Below are positions 8,529 to 16,634 of a stretch of 41,887 bases of DNA, piece by piece. Both the position numbers and the translations under genes were made by a program. The notes below the pieces were generated by a model, which was given only the letters and a program-made list of their open reading frames with translations, was not told where the DNA came from and made no database searches. The stretch is from Photobacterium alginatilyticum (GTDB lineage: Bacteria; Pseudomonadota; Gammaproteobacteria; Enterobacterales; Vibrionaceae). How positions within the stretch are numbered: the stretch's first letter is position 1; the number at the start of each line of letters is the position of its first letter. The stretch is from the NCBI RefSeq assembly GCF_009910675.1, contig NZ_RSEJ01000038.1, forward strand, positions 5,623 through 47,509, given 5' to 3'.

Positions 8529-8544
8529 ACGCAAACGTTTTCTA
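8529..8544. promoter_or_regulatory. PurR operator
   Basis: ACGCAAACGTTTTCTA closely matches the 16-bp PurR box ACGCAAACGTTTNCNT. It lies just downstream of the predicted transcription start of the permease, a roadblock position used at pur genes. It predicts repression of purine uptake and salvage when hypoxanthine or guanine is plentiful. Confidence 0.85.
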
Positions 8545-8589
8545 TTTTAACTTTAACTAGCGCATATTATCTCCAAGGAACCGAGAGCA

Positions 8590-9879
8590 ATGCTTGAGAA
8601 ACTATTCAAACTGACAGAGCACGGTACGGATGTTCGCACCGAACTGTTGGCGGGTCTGACGACCTTCCTGACAATGGCCTACATTATTTTTGTAAACCCG
8701 ACAATGCTGGCCACCACGGGGATGGACCAGGGGGCAGTCTTTGTTGCTACTTGTCTGGCAGCAATGGTCGGCTGTTTCATTATGGGCTTTGTCGCCAACT
8801 ATCCGGTTGCTCAGGCTCCGGGGATGGGCTTGAATGCATTCTTTACCTATGGGGTAGTTCTTGGCATGGGACACACGTGGCAGGTTGCACTGGCGGCGGT
8901 ATTCCTGTCGGGTCTGTGTTTTATTGCCCTGAGTGTGCTGCGTGTACGTGAGTGGATCATCAATGCGATTCCAATGGCTTTGCGGACCGGTATCTCGGCG
9001 GGTATTGGTTTGTTCCTGGCGTTCATTGCCCTACAGAGCTCGGGCATTGTGGTCGATAACCCGGCGACGCTGGTTCATGTTGGCGATCTGACAAGTTTCC
9101 CGGCTGTGATGGCTTCTCTGGGCTTTTTCCTGACCATTGCGCTTGTACACCGAGGTTATAAAGCTGCCGTACTGATTGCCATTCTTTCGGTAACGGCTCT
9201 GGGCGTGCTGTTTGGTGACATCAGCTATGGTGGCGTCGTGTCGGCACCCCCAAGCATAGCACCGACCTTTATGCAGATGGATTTCAGCGGTGCACTTGAA
9301 GTGGGCCTGATTTCTGTTGTGTTTGCCTTCCTGTTTGTCGACCTGTTCGATACCGCAGGTACCTTGGTAGGCGTGGCGACCAAAGCAGAACTGATGGATA
9401 AAGACGGCAAACTGCCGCGTCTGAATCGCGCGTTGTTGGCTGATAGTACGGCAACATCGGTGGGCGCGGTATTGGGTACGTCGAATACGACATCATTTGT
9501 CGAGAGCGTGTCAGGAGTGGCTGTGGGCGGCCGTACCGGGTTAACTGCAGTGACTGTCGGCGTATTGTTCTTCCTGGCGTTGTTCTTTTCGCCATTGGCA
9601 GGTATGGTTCCAGCTTATGCGACTGCCGGTGCGTTGTTCTATGTAGCCATTCTGATGATGTCAGGTTTGGTCAGCGTAGATTGGCGCGACTTAACAGAAG
9701 CGGCACCTGTGGTTGTCGTTTGCCTGTTAATGCCGTTAACATACTCCATCGCTGAAGGTATCGGCCTTGGCTTTATCACTTATGCTGCTGTTAAGGTTAT
9801 GAGTGGCAAGGGAAGAGATGTAAATATTAGCGTATGGGTTATTGCTGCCCTGTTTCTCGCTAAAATTATCTTCTTATAA
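8590..9879 (+). CDS. NCS2-family purine permease (AzgA type; adenine, guanine or hypoxanthine uptake)
   Basis: A 429-residue inner-membrane transporter with about 12-14 helices. It starts with the AzgA signature FKLTEHGTDVRTELLAGLTTFLTMAYIIFVNP, then has APGMGLNAFF, the FVDLFDTAGTL segment and GTSNTTSFVESVSGVAVGGRTGL, all typical of the AzgA/GhxP/AdeP subgroup rather than uracil or xanthine permeases. The exact base cannot be assigned by eye. The PurR box upstream and gpt 53 bases downstream on the same strand point to one regulated purine salvage unit. The start has an AAGGAACCGAG ribosome site. Confidence 0.93.
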   Translation: MLEKLFKLTEHGTDVRTELLAGLTTFLTMAYIIFVNPTMLATTGMDQGAVFVATCLAAMVGCFIMGFVANYPVAQAPGMGLNAFFTYGVVLGMGHTWQVALAAVFLSGLCFIALSVLRVREWIINAIPMALRTGISAGIGLFLAFIALQSSGIVVDNPATLVHVGDLTSFPAVMASLGFFLTIALVHRGYKAAVLIAILSVTALGVLFGDISYGGVVSAPPSIAPTFMQMDFSGALEVGLISVVFAFLFVDLFDTAGTLVGVATKAELMDKDGKLPRLNRALLADSTATSVGAVLGTSNTTSFVESVSGVAVGGRTGLTAVTVGVLFFLALFFSPLAGMVPAYATAGALFYVAILMMSGLVSVDWRDLTEAAPVVVVCLLMPLTYSIAEGIGLGFITYAAVKVMSGKGRDVNISVWVIAALFLAKIIFL

Positions 9880-9932
9880 CAGTTTATAAATATATCCAGC
9901 GACAATATCGCTGATTCAGAGGTTCATCGGAT

Positions 9933-10391
9933 ATGAGTAATAAGTTCATCATCACCTGGGATAACATGCAAATGTACACTCGTCAGCTGGCAGAGAAACT
10001 GCTTCCTGCTGATCAGTGGAAAGGTATTATTGCTGTTAGCCGCGGTGGTTTGGTTCCTTCAGCGATTTTGGCCCGTGAGCTTGGCATCCGTCACGTTGAT
10101 ACGGTATGTATCTCGAGCTACGACCACGATCACCAGCGTGAAATGAAAGTGTTGAAGCAGGCCGAAGGTGATGGTGAAGGCTTCATTGTTGTGGATGACC
10201 TGGTAGATACAGGCGGTACTGCCGAGATGATCCGCGCAATGTATCCGAAAGCCAAGTTTGTCACTGTTTGTGCCAAGCCTGCCGGTAAGCACCTGGTTGA
10301 TGACTACGTAGTGGATATTGCTCAGGACACATGGATTGAGCAGCCATGGGACATGGCCGTTACGTTTGTAGACCCGATTGCCAAGCAATAG
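9933..10391 (+). CDS. gpt: Xanthine-guanine phosphoribosyltransferase
   Basis: A 152-residue type I phosphoribosyltransferase making XMP and GMP (and some IMP) from the free bases and PRPP. The PRPP motif FIVVDDLVDTGGTA is at about 84-97 and the PPi-loop SRGGL at 36-40. Length and sequence match E. coli Gpt. It follows the purine permease after 53 bases that hold a small hairpin (CAGCGA / TCGCTG at 9897-9913) without a T-run, so read-through from the PurR-controlled promoter is likely. A terminator follows. Confidence 0.96.
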   Translation: MSNKFIITWDNMQMYTRQLAEKLLPADQWKGIIAVSRGGLVPSAILARELGIRHVDTVCISSYDHDHQREMKVLKQAEGDGEGFIVVDDLVDTGGTAEMIRAMYPKAKFVTVCAKPAGKHLVDDYVVDIAQDTWIEQPWDMAVTFVDPIAKQ

Positions 10392-10411
10392 TTGCCGGTC
10401 GATGAATGACT

Positions 10412-10438
10412 AAAAGGAGCCGCGGAGGCTCCTTTTTT
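10412..10438 (+). terminator. Terminator after gpt
   Basis: AAGGAGCC / GGCTCCTT stem, loop GCGGA, then a T-run (six T including the stem end). Strong intrinsic terminator. Confidence 0.9.
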
Positions 10439-10483
10439 GTTTGCGATCGCAACCGTGGGCATTCAGCCCTGATGGAAAGACGG

Positions 10484-10783
10484 TTAACGCATAGCTCTTA
10501 TGTCAGAAAGAGACTCGCCGTTGGGCTTGTTGCGATAGAAATTATTGTAGTTGATAAGGTCGATCATATCGTGACCGGTCAACTTACACTTTCTGTCTAG
10601 TTTGGTTTGGTAAGAGCCTGGGATTTGTTCGCCTGAGCCATCGAGACAGACGGCTATTTTGGCATTGACGGCACCGGACGCTGCTCCAGGATTACCGCCT
10701 AAAGACCCGCCGTTACCACCACCGTTTGAAGCAAGTACTGAGCTGGAAAGAAGTAACAGACTTATACCGAGTATTTTTTTCAT
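10484..10783 (-). CDS. Small secreted Gly/Asn-rich hypothetical protein
   Basis: A 99-residue protein not recognised. It has a clear Sec signal peptide (MKKILGISLLLLSSSVLA, cut before SNGG), then a glycine- and asparagine-rich linker, then about 60 residues with two cysteines (Cys46 and Cys66) that could form a disulfide in the periplasm or outside the cell. The ribosome site in front is poor (GGTGGTTGG). It is a lone gene convergent with gpt, sharing that terminator region. Confidence 0.65.
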   Translation of the reverse strand: MKKILGISLLLLSSSVLASNGGGNGGSLGGNPGAASGAVNAKIAVCLDGSGEQIPGSYQTKLDRKCKLTGHDMIDLINYNNFYRNKPNGESLSDIRAMR

Positions 10784-11147
10784 ACACCAACCACCGTATA
10801 AAATACTAACAGTATTATCAGCATAGCTCAGGATAGGAAATCAGCCGGAGATCTGGCAAAAAGTGACGTTTCCACCTTATTTATTCTCATTGTTGCGTCA
10901 AAGTAAGCGAATTAATTCAATGTAGCATTCATGATTTTGTCATCCGAGCCAGATACTTGCAGGTAAATGGTTGGAGGAGGTTTTGCCATCTTTTTGTTTT
11001 TGCGCGCACACTGCAATTGACTGATGGGTGGTATACTTTGGGTATCAATGTCATTGCGTATGCCGATGATTGCTTCTCGGTGGAGGCGTTTTCTCCTGAG
11101 GAAAAGGAGCGCCAAATGAGTCGTTGCGCATAGAAAGAATTCGAACA
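10784..11147. other. Intergenic region between the small secreted gene and frsA, with an extended -10 promoter
   Basis: No supported gene. An extended -10 element TGG-TATACT (11029-11037) faces frsA and would give a leader of about 100 nt. The end of that leader holds an imperfect hairpin (GCGTTTTCTCC ... GGAAAAGGAGCGC, 11089-11113) that could affect frsA expression. An open frame on the minus strand overlapping frsA looks spurious. Confidence 0.45.
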
Positions 11148-12419
11148 ATGGAGCTTACCGTGTCTGAACCCTCTAAAACTAACTTATCCGAAAAGCTGTT
11201 TGCACCACGGCAAACCTCGAAAGAGACCTCTAGCCTGGTTAAGCTGGCTCATGTCGCCTCTAAGCCAATGCATAACGCGATCGATGGTGACAGTGAGGCA
11301 GGGTGGTATCGGATCTTAAGGCGTCCGCAATGGGCATGGCAGGGAATCGACCCGATAGAAATGGAGGCGATTCTTGCGCGGATGGCAAACTCCGAGGCCC
11401 AGCGAACCGATGACGAGCTGCTCGATACCGTGGTTGGCTACAAGCCCGGTAACTGGATTTATGAGTGGAGTCAGTCTGGCGCCATGTACCATAAGACTGC
11501 CCGGGAGCTGGTTAAGGCGGATAAGAAAGACAAAGCGGGACAGGTGCTGCTGACTGCCAGTATGTACTACAGTATCGCGGCTTACCCTCACCTGAAAGGG
11601 GATACACTTGCGGCGCAGGCAGAGCTCCAGGCGAACCAGACCTATCGTGAAGCCATGGAGTATATGCCTCATAAAATGAAAACGATCGATGTCAAATACG
11701 AAGGCAAGACGTTCCAGGCATTCATTCATCTGCCTTGCACCGATAAACTGCTGCCAACCGTGATTGTCAGCGGCGGGCTGGACACCCTTCAGTCAGACTT
11801 GTGGCGCCTCTACCATGATTATCTCGGACCGGCCGGCTTTGCGATGGTTACTTTGGACATGCCGTCTGTCGGTCACAGCGCGGCCTGGGCACTGACGGAA
11901 GATACCAGTCGATTACATCAGGCATTGTTACAGCAAATTCGCGATGTGCCTTGGGTCGACCATAACCGTGTTGCCATGCTGGGGTTGCGCTTCGGGGGCA
12001 ATGCTGCTATCCGCCTTGGGTTTATTGAACCAACCCGATTGAAAACCTGCATCAGCCTTGGCGGGGCAATACACAGTGTATTGGCTGATCCCAAGCGGCT
12101 AGATGCGATGCCGCGGATGTACCTCGACATGATTGCCTCGCGAATGGGTAAAAGGGGAGTATCCCGGACCAGCCTGACTTCTCACCTTCCCGCCTGGTCG
12201 CTCAAGCAGCAGGGTTTGCTGGGGCGCCGTAAGACTGAAGTGCCGATGCTGGGGATCAGCCTGAAAAATGATCCTGTTTGTACCGACTTCGATAACCAGC
12301 TTATTGCGATGTCCAGCCGGGGCGGCAAGGCGATAACGCTTCCGGAAAAACCCCTTCACGACGGCTATCACCGAGCCTTGGAAACCGTGGTGGACTGGTT
12401 GAAAGAGAAACTCGCCTGA
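11148..12419 (+). CDS. frsA: FrsA, alpha/beta-hydrolase-fold fermentation-respiration switch protein
   Basis: A 423-residue cytoplasmic protein of the DUF1100/esterase FrsA family, known to bind the PTS protein IIA-Glc (encoded here by crr) in E. coli and Vibrio vulnificus. The N-terminal NLSEKLFAPR...ETSSLV and the central GNWIYEWSQ are family signatures. The nucleophile elbow is GLRFGGNAA, without the usual serine, as in E. coli FrsA. Reported enzymatic activities for the family are disputed. The ATG was chosen over an in-frame TTG eight codons upstream because it better fits the family length; AAAGAA precedes it. Confidence 0.93.
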   Translation: MELTVSEPSKTNLSEKLFAPRQTSKETSSLVKLAHVASKPMHNAIDGDSEAGWYRILRRPQWAWQGIDPIEMEAILARMANSEAQRTDDELLDTVVGYKPGNWIYEWSQSGAMYHKTARELVKADKKDKAGQVLLTASMYYSIAAYPHLKGDTLAAQAELQANQTYREAMEYMPHKMKTIDVKYEGKTFQAFIHLPCTDKLLPTVIVSGGLDTLQSDLWRLYHDYLGPAGFAMVTLDMPSVGHSAAWALTEDTSRLHQALLQQIRDVPWVDHNRVAMLGLRFGGNAAIRLGFIEPTRLKTCISLGGAIHSVLADPKRLDAMPRMYLDMIASRMGKRGVSRTSLTSHLPAWSLKQQGLLGRRKTEVPMLGISLKNDPVCTDFDNQLIAMSSRGGKAITLPEKPLHDGYHRALETVVDWLKEKLA

Positions 12420-12587
12420 GGACTGCGTTCTCAGTCGTGCTATTGTAAATAAAATGTTGCTATCTCTTGGCTTTATGGCTTAAATGGAATAACGAGTGGC
12501 AGAAGCTGGGTCGTGATGAGCCCAGGCTTCTGTCTGGCACCCGATGGATGCTGTTATTGTGTTATTGACTATGGATGGAGATACGCT

Positions 12588-12992
12588 ATGACGACTACAA
12601 CAACATTTCCGCCACATGGGCGCTTGATGACGAAGCTTACTGCACTGGGCCCCTATCTGCGCCAGCAACAGTCTTCTGAGGGCCAGTTCTTTTTTGACTG
12701 CCTTGCCAGTTGTATCAGTGCCAAGAAAGAGCCGGAAGAGCGCGAGTTCTGGGGCTGGTGGCTGATCCTGACGGCCACTGAGACAGGTTTTGAATACCAC
12801 TATTTCTTTGGCCGCTATGACAGTCGCGGTGAATGGCAGAGAGAAAACGTACCTGCCAAGCATGAGCAGGCCGTACTCCAGACTCTCGACGACTTTTATC
12901 CGAAATTAACAGGTTTGCTGCAAGATGAGTTCAAACTGACAGTAACTGCAGCTAGCGAGCTTGAAGAAGCAGAGCTGGGCACGGTTGCCTGA
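12588..12992 (+). CDS. crl: Crl, RpoS (sigma-S) holoenzyme assembly factor
   Basis: A 134-residue protein that binds sigma-S and promotes its association with core RNA polymerase. Sequence hallmarks are the LTALGPYLR start, FFFDCLA and EFWGWWLIL, matching E. coli Crl over its whole length. The frame is open 25 codons further upstream, but this ATG has GGAG seven bases before it and gives the normal length. It lies between frsA and proB, the order common in Vibrionaceae, with its own terminator. Confidence 0.95.
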   Translation: MTTTTTFPPHGRLMTKLTALGPYLRQQQSSEGQFFFDCLASCISAKKEPEEREFWGWWLILTATETGFEYHYFFGRYDSRGEWQRENVPAKHEQAVLQTLDDFYPKLTGLLQDEFKLTVTAASELEEAELGTVA

Positions 12993-13032
12993 TTGTGCAT
13001 CAAACAGATTATCTGTAGCCAGATGAAAGAAT

Positions 13033-13056
13033 AATGCGCTTTTATAGCGCATTTTT
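13033..13056 (+). terminator. Terminator after crl
   Basis: AATGCGCT / AGCGCATT stem with loop TTTAT, followed by TTTTT overlapping the stem end. Confidence 0.85.
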
Positions 13057-13126
13057 CTTGTGATCTAGCAAGGGGATTGATAAAACATCTGAATATAAAT
13101 TTATTCATCACAATTGTTTAATCCCA

Positions 13127-14308
13127 ATGGCAGATACTAAACATTCGAACGCTACAGAGCAGAACCTCGCGGGTGCTCACTCTTCAACAGAGACCCCGGC
13201 GGTTAGACAATCTCAGACCATCGTCGTCAAGCTGGGCACCAGCGTACTGACCGGCGGAACGTTGCAGCTTGATCGGGCCCATATGGTGGAACTGGTTCGA
13301 CAGTGCGCATCGCTGCGCCGCCAGGGGCACAAGGTCATCATGGTGACGTCTGGTGCAATTGCAGCAGGGCGTGAGCACCTGGGGTATCCCGAGCTCCCCA
13401 AAACGATGGCGAGCAAGCAGCTGCTGGCGGCGGTCGGTCAGAGTCGTTTGATTCAGGAGTGGGAGAGTCTGTTTGGTATCTATGGCCTGCATGTCGGGCA
13501 GATGCTGCTGACACGGGCCGATCTTGATGACCGGGAGCGCTACCTCAATGCCCGCGATATGATCGTGGCGCTGCTGGATAACGGTATTATTCCTGTCGTC
13601 AACGAAAATGATGCGGTTGCAACCACTGAAATCAAAGTCGGTGATAACGACAACCTGTCGGCATTGGTTGGTATTCTGGCCAGTGCAGACAAGTTGCTGC
13701 TGCTGACCGATCAACCGGGGCTGTTTACCGCCGATCCGCGCAACAATCCGGATGCGGAGCTGATCCGTGAAGTCCATACTATCGATGAAACACTGCACAA
13801 GTTAGCTGGCGGTAGTGTGGGTGGCCTGGGTACCGGCGGAATGGCGACCAAGCTGCAGGCGGCCGACGTTGCCCGCCGGGCCGGTATCGAAGTGATTATT
13901 GCTGCAGGCAGCCGGCCTGATGTGATCGCGGATCTGGTCAGGGGGGAATCGGTAGGAACCCGTTTTCTGCCGCTGGAATCGCCGCTGGAGAGCCGGAAGC
14001 GCTGGATCCTGGCAGGGCCTCCGCCGGCCGGGGACATTGTGATCGATGACGGCGCAGCCATTGCAGTACAACAGCGTGGCAGTAGCTTGCTGTCTAAAGG
14101 TATCACGGAAGTCAAAGGGCAGTTTGAGCGCGGGGAAGTTACCCGGATTTTTAATACCAAGGGTGTGTTGTTGGCACGTGGTATCTGTCGTTACTCAAGC
14201 AAAGATATGGCGAAAATTGCCGGAAAGCACAGTCAGGATATTTATCAGGTCCTGGGCTACGAATACGGTCCGGTTGCCGTACACCGCGATGATCTGGTGG
14301 TGATCTGA
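13127..14308 (+). CDS. proB: ProB, glutamate 5-kinase
   Basis: First step of proline synthesis, ATP-dependent phosphorylation of glutamate; normally feedback-inhibited by proline. The amino acid kinase domain (about 30-285) has VVKLGTSVLTGG, VTSGAIAAG, NENDAV and GGMATKLQAA; the C-terminal PUA domain (about 300-390) starts at GDIVIDDGAA. At 393 residues it is longer than E. coli ProB because of about 26 extra Ser/Thr-rich residues at the N-terminus. The ATG used has no visible ribosome site, and no other start lies between it and VVKLGTS. proA follows 47 bases later in the same operon. Confidence 0.95.
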   Translation: MADTKHSNATEQNLAGAHSSTETPAVRQSQTIVVKLGTSVLTGGTLQLDRAHMVELVRQCASLRRQGHKVIMVTSGAIAAGREHLGYPELPKTMASKQLLAAVGQSRLIQEWESLFGIYGLHVGQMLLTRADLDDRERYLNARDMIVALLDNGIIPVVNENDAVATTEIKVGDNDNLSALVGILASADKLLLLTDQPGLFTADPRNNPDAELIREVHTIDETLHKLAGGSVGGLGTGGMATKLQAADVARRAGIEVIIAAGSRPDVIADLVRGESVGTRFLPLESPLESRKRWILAGPPPAGDIVIDDGAAIAVQQRGSSLLSKGITEVKGQFERGEVTRIFNTKGVLLARGICRYSSKDMAKIAGKHSQDIYQVLGYEYGPVAVHRDDLVVI

Positions 14309-14355
14309 TCGCGTATGGCGACGTACTGACAATATTTTGATGATAGGGGAAGAGT

Positions 14356-15612
14356 GTGGATCTTGAGATTATGGGTAAAGCTGCCCAACAGGCAGCTTTC
14401 GAACTTGCTACTGCAGCGACAAAGCAGAAAAATCAGGCGCTGGCGATCATTGCCGACGAACTGGAAGCCAATAGTGATGCAATACTGGCAGCAAATGCCA
14501 AGGATATTGCTGCGGCACGTGAAGCGGGTATGTCTGATGCCTTGGTTGATCGCCTGCTGCTAAACACAGAGCGCCTGGCCGGTATTGCCGGTGATGTGCG
14601 CAATGTGATCAGCTTAGATGATCCGGTAGGTGCAGAGCTTGATAGCAGGGTGCTGGAAAATGGCATGCGCCTGAGCCGTCGCCGTGTACCGCTGGGCGTG
14701 GTGGGTGTCATTTACGAAGCGCGCCCGAACGTGACGATTGATATTGCGGCGCTGTGTCTGAAAACCGGTAATGCCAGTATCTTGCGTGGCGGCCGAGAAA
14801 CCTTCCATTCTAATATGGAGTTGGTGAAAGTGATCCAGGTAGCCCTCGAGAAAGCAGGCCTGCCGGCGGCATCGGTGCAGTATATTGAAAAACCGGATCG
14901 CGAGCTGGTATCAAAGCTGCTCAAACTCGATCAGTATGTCGATATGATTATCCCGCGTGGTGGTGCCGGGCTGCACAAGATGTGCAAGGAAAACAGCACT
15001 ATCCCCGTGATCATCGGTGGCTTCGGGATCAGCCATGTCTTTGTCGACAAGACAGCAGATTTGGCCCGGGCACTGGATGTGGTGGAAAACTCAAAAGTAC
15101 AGCGTCCTTCAGCCTGTAATGCGCTGGATACGCTGCTGGTCAGCGAAGACATTGCCGAGGCGTTTCTACCTCGTCTTGCCGAGCGTATGAACCACAATAA
15201 GGTCGCTTTGGTGGCCGACGAAGCCAGCTTTGCATTACTGGAAGGCAAGGCGGCAGAGCTGCGTAAGGTGGCGGACGGTGACTTTGATACCGAGTGGCTG
15301 AGCTTTACCCTCGGGGTGAAAGTAGTCAAAGACGTTGATGAGGCCATTGCTCATATGCGCAAGCATAATGCCAGCCACTCAGATGCGATCCTGACCAATG
15401 ACATCAATGCGGCAGAACGGTTTGTCAATGCGGCGGGCTCGGCCGCGGTATATGTTAATGCCTCGACGCGCTTTACCGATGGTGCTCAGTTTGGTCTGGG
15501 GGCCGAGGTTGCTGTATCGACCCAGAAGCTTCATGCTCGTGGCCCGATGGGGCTGGAAGAGCTGACCAGCTATAAGTGGGTGGGTGTCGCCGACTACCTG
15601 GTTCGTTCCTAG
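14356..15612 (+). CDS. proA: ProA, gamma-glutamyl phosphate reductase
   Basis: Second enzyme of proline synthesis, NADPH-dependent reduction of glutamyl-5-phosphate to the semialdehyde. The 418-residue ALDH-superfamily protein has GVIYEARPNVTIDIAALCLKTGNA, IIPRGGAGL and the catalytic-cysteine segment VQRPSACNALDTLLV. The start is a GTG with GGGGA five to nine bases upstream; an ATG five codons later is the alternative. It forms the proBA operon, which seems to end in the inverted repeat just downstream. Confidence 0.96.
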   Translation: MDLEIMGKAAQQAAFELATAATKQKNQALAIIADELEANSDAILAANAKDIAAAREAGMSDALVDRLLLNTERLAGIAGDVRNVISLDDPVGAELDSRVLENGMRLSRRRVPLGVVGVIYEARPNVTIDIAALCLKTGNASILRGGRETFHSNMELVKVIQVALEKAGLPAASVQYIEKPDRELVSKLLKLDQYVDMIIPRGGAGLHKMCKENSTIPVIIGGFGISHVFVDKTADLARALDVVENSKVQRPSACNALDTLLVSEDIAEAFLPRLAERMNHNKVALVADEASFALLEGKAAELRKVADGDFDTEWLSFTLGVKVVKDVDEAIAHMRKHNASHSDAILTNDINAAERFVNAAGSAAVYVNASTRFTDGAQFGLGAEVAVSTQKLHARGPMGLEELTSYKWVGVADYLVRS

Positions 15613-15619
15613 CAATTTG

Positions 15620-15700
15620 TTCCCTCCCTTTTTTAAGGGGATGGTTAGGGTGGGGTTACACGAACCCCCTCCCGGCCTCCCCCTTTAAAAGTGGGAGGAG
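15620..15700. repeat. Long imperfect inverted repeat after proA (terminator or intergenic repeat element)
   Basis: A pyrimidine-rich block TCCCTCCCTTTTTTAAGGGG pairs with AGTGGGAGGA and CTCCCCCTTT at the far end, folding the whole 80 bases into one long hairpin with a GGGGTT-ACACG-AACCCC tip (15652-15667). Many Vibrionaceae genomes carry CCCTCCCC-type palindromic intergenic repeats of this look. It could also stop proBA transcription. Repeat status needs other copies, none of which are in this window. Confidence 0.5.
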
Positions 15701-15746
15701 CTTTCTTTTGCTCAGCTCAGCTATTTCATTTCTTACCGGCCTGGCT

Positions 15747-15938
15747 TTACGATTGCTCGTCCTTTTTCTCTTCGTCCTTCTGCGCCTCTTCGCGCTTTTG
15801 CTTCTCGTGCAGGTATTTGATTTTGTCGCGGTAGCCAAACTTCATGTTTGCGGTGTATTTCAAGGCCGCAATGTTGCTGACAATTACGCTGACGATGATG
15901 ATGCTGATAACCCAGGGGTTGAGTAGCCATTCCACCAT
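15747..15938 (-). CDS. DUF2897 family small membrane protein
   Basis: A 63-residue protein with one membrane helix (about 5-26, NPWVISIIIVSVIVSNIAALK) followed by a charged Lys/Glu-rich tail likely in the cytoplasm. The NPWVI start and ALKYTAxMKFG motif are those of DUF2897, a Vibrionaceae and Shewanella family of unknown role. The ATG follows directly on the TAA of the upstream M15 peptidase gene, and AGGTC in the end of that gene serves as ribosome site. It is the last gene of the dapE operon. Confidence 0.85.
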   Translation of the reverse strand: MVEWLLNPWVISIIIVSVIVSNIAALKYTANMKFGYRDKIKYLHEKQKREEAQKDEEKKDEQS

Positions 15939-16634
15939 TTAGACCTCACAGATATTCTCTATGTACTTACTATAAAGATTACCAAGGTTTGCCAAAATCT
16001 GCGACTTTCCAGCTATTTGGTTTGCGTTAAGTGTGTGGTAAAGCAATTCTGGCGTCAGCTGTTGCAGCAAGTGCCGGCTAACGGGGTAGTAGCTGATGTG
16101 CCAGGGCTCGACGGCTACCCCGTTACGGTCTTCGGCATAGGGCAGATAGAAGCCGAATTGGGCAATGTGTTCATTAAGCCAGGTACTGAATGCCGCCTGA
16201 TGTCCGCCCTGGTTGTATTCCCACGGCTCAAGCTGAAGCCGGGTTCCCTCGGGCAGGCAGTTCGCCGCATAGATATCGATATCGGTTCCCCAATGATGAC
16301 GGCTGGCACCGGGCAGGGCCGACCAGCGCATGATGGCATGGATTTTCTCCAGCTCCGAAAGCTGGCTGGCATCAAGGGGCTGGCTGTTGCTATCCAATAG
16401 AGGACGGGAGCCACTGAATTTGTTGTTCCAAATCAGCAGCTGACGCTCAAAGGAGCGAAAGGCACTGGCAATCTGCAAGTCAAAGCCTGCCTGATTAGCC
16501 GCCTGCTGGAGTCGGAGAAATGCCGGCAGCATATCCCGGTGCAGCAAGTGCTGCTGGTGGTCGACAAGGTGCGAGTCGGCCTGTCCGGTAAGTTGCCCGG
16601 CGCTAAGCGGCCGGGCTGGGGTTGGGTTAGTCAT
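15939..16634 (-). CDS. M15B-family D-alanyl-D-alanine carboxypeptidase (VanY/LdcB type)
   Basis: A 231-residue zinc peptidase predicted to trim D-Ala from peptidoglycan peptides. SAFRSFERQ is the substrate-binding Arg region, SRHHWGTDID (111-120) matches SxHxxGxxxD with metal ligands His113 and Asp120, and EPWHISY supplies Glu176 and ligand His179. No signal peptide or membrane helix is seen, so its compartment is uncertain. The ATG shares one base with the TAA of dapE (TAATG), implying translational coupling. The frame is open 23 codons further upstream inside dapE, less likely to be used. Confidence 0.88.
   Translation of the reverse strand: MTNPTPARPLSAGQLTGQADSHLVDHQQHLLHRDMLPAFLRLQQAANQAGFDLQIASAFRSFERQLLIWNNKFSGSRPLLDSNSQPLDASQLSELEKIHAIMRWSALPGASRHHWGTDIDIYAANCLPEGTRLQLEPWEYNQGGHQAAFSTWLNEHIAQFGFYLPYAEDRNGVAVEPWHISYYPVSRHLLQQLTPELLYHTLNANQIAGKSQILANLGNLYSKYIENICEV

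Noticed and set aside
10912..11148. 78-codon minus-strand frame upstream of frsA
   Set aside because: It overlaps the frsA promoter and start, has no ribosome site and no recognisable domain.
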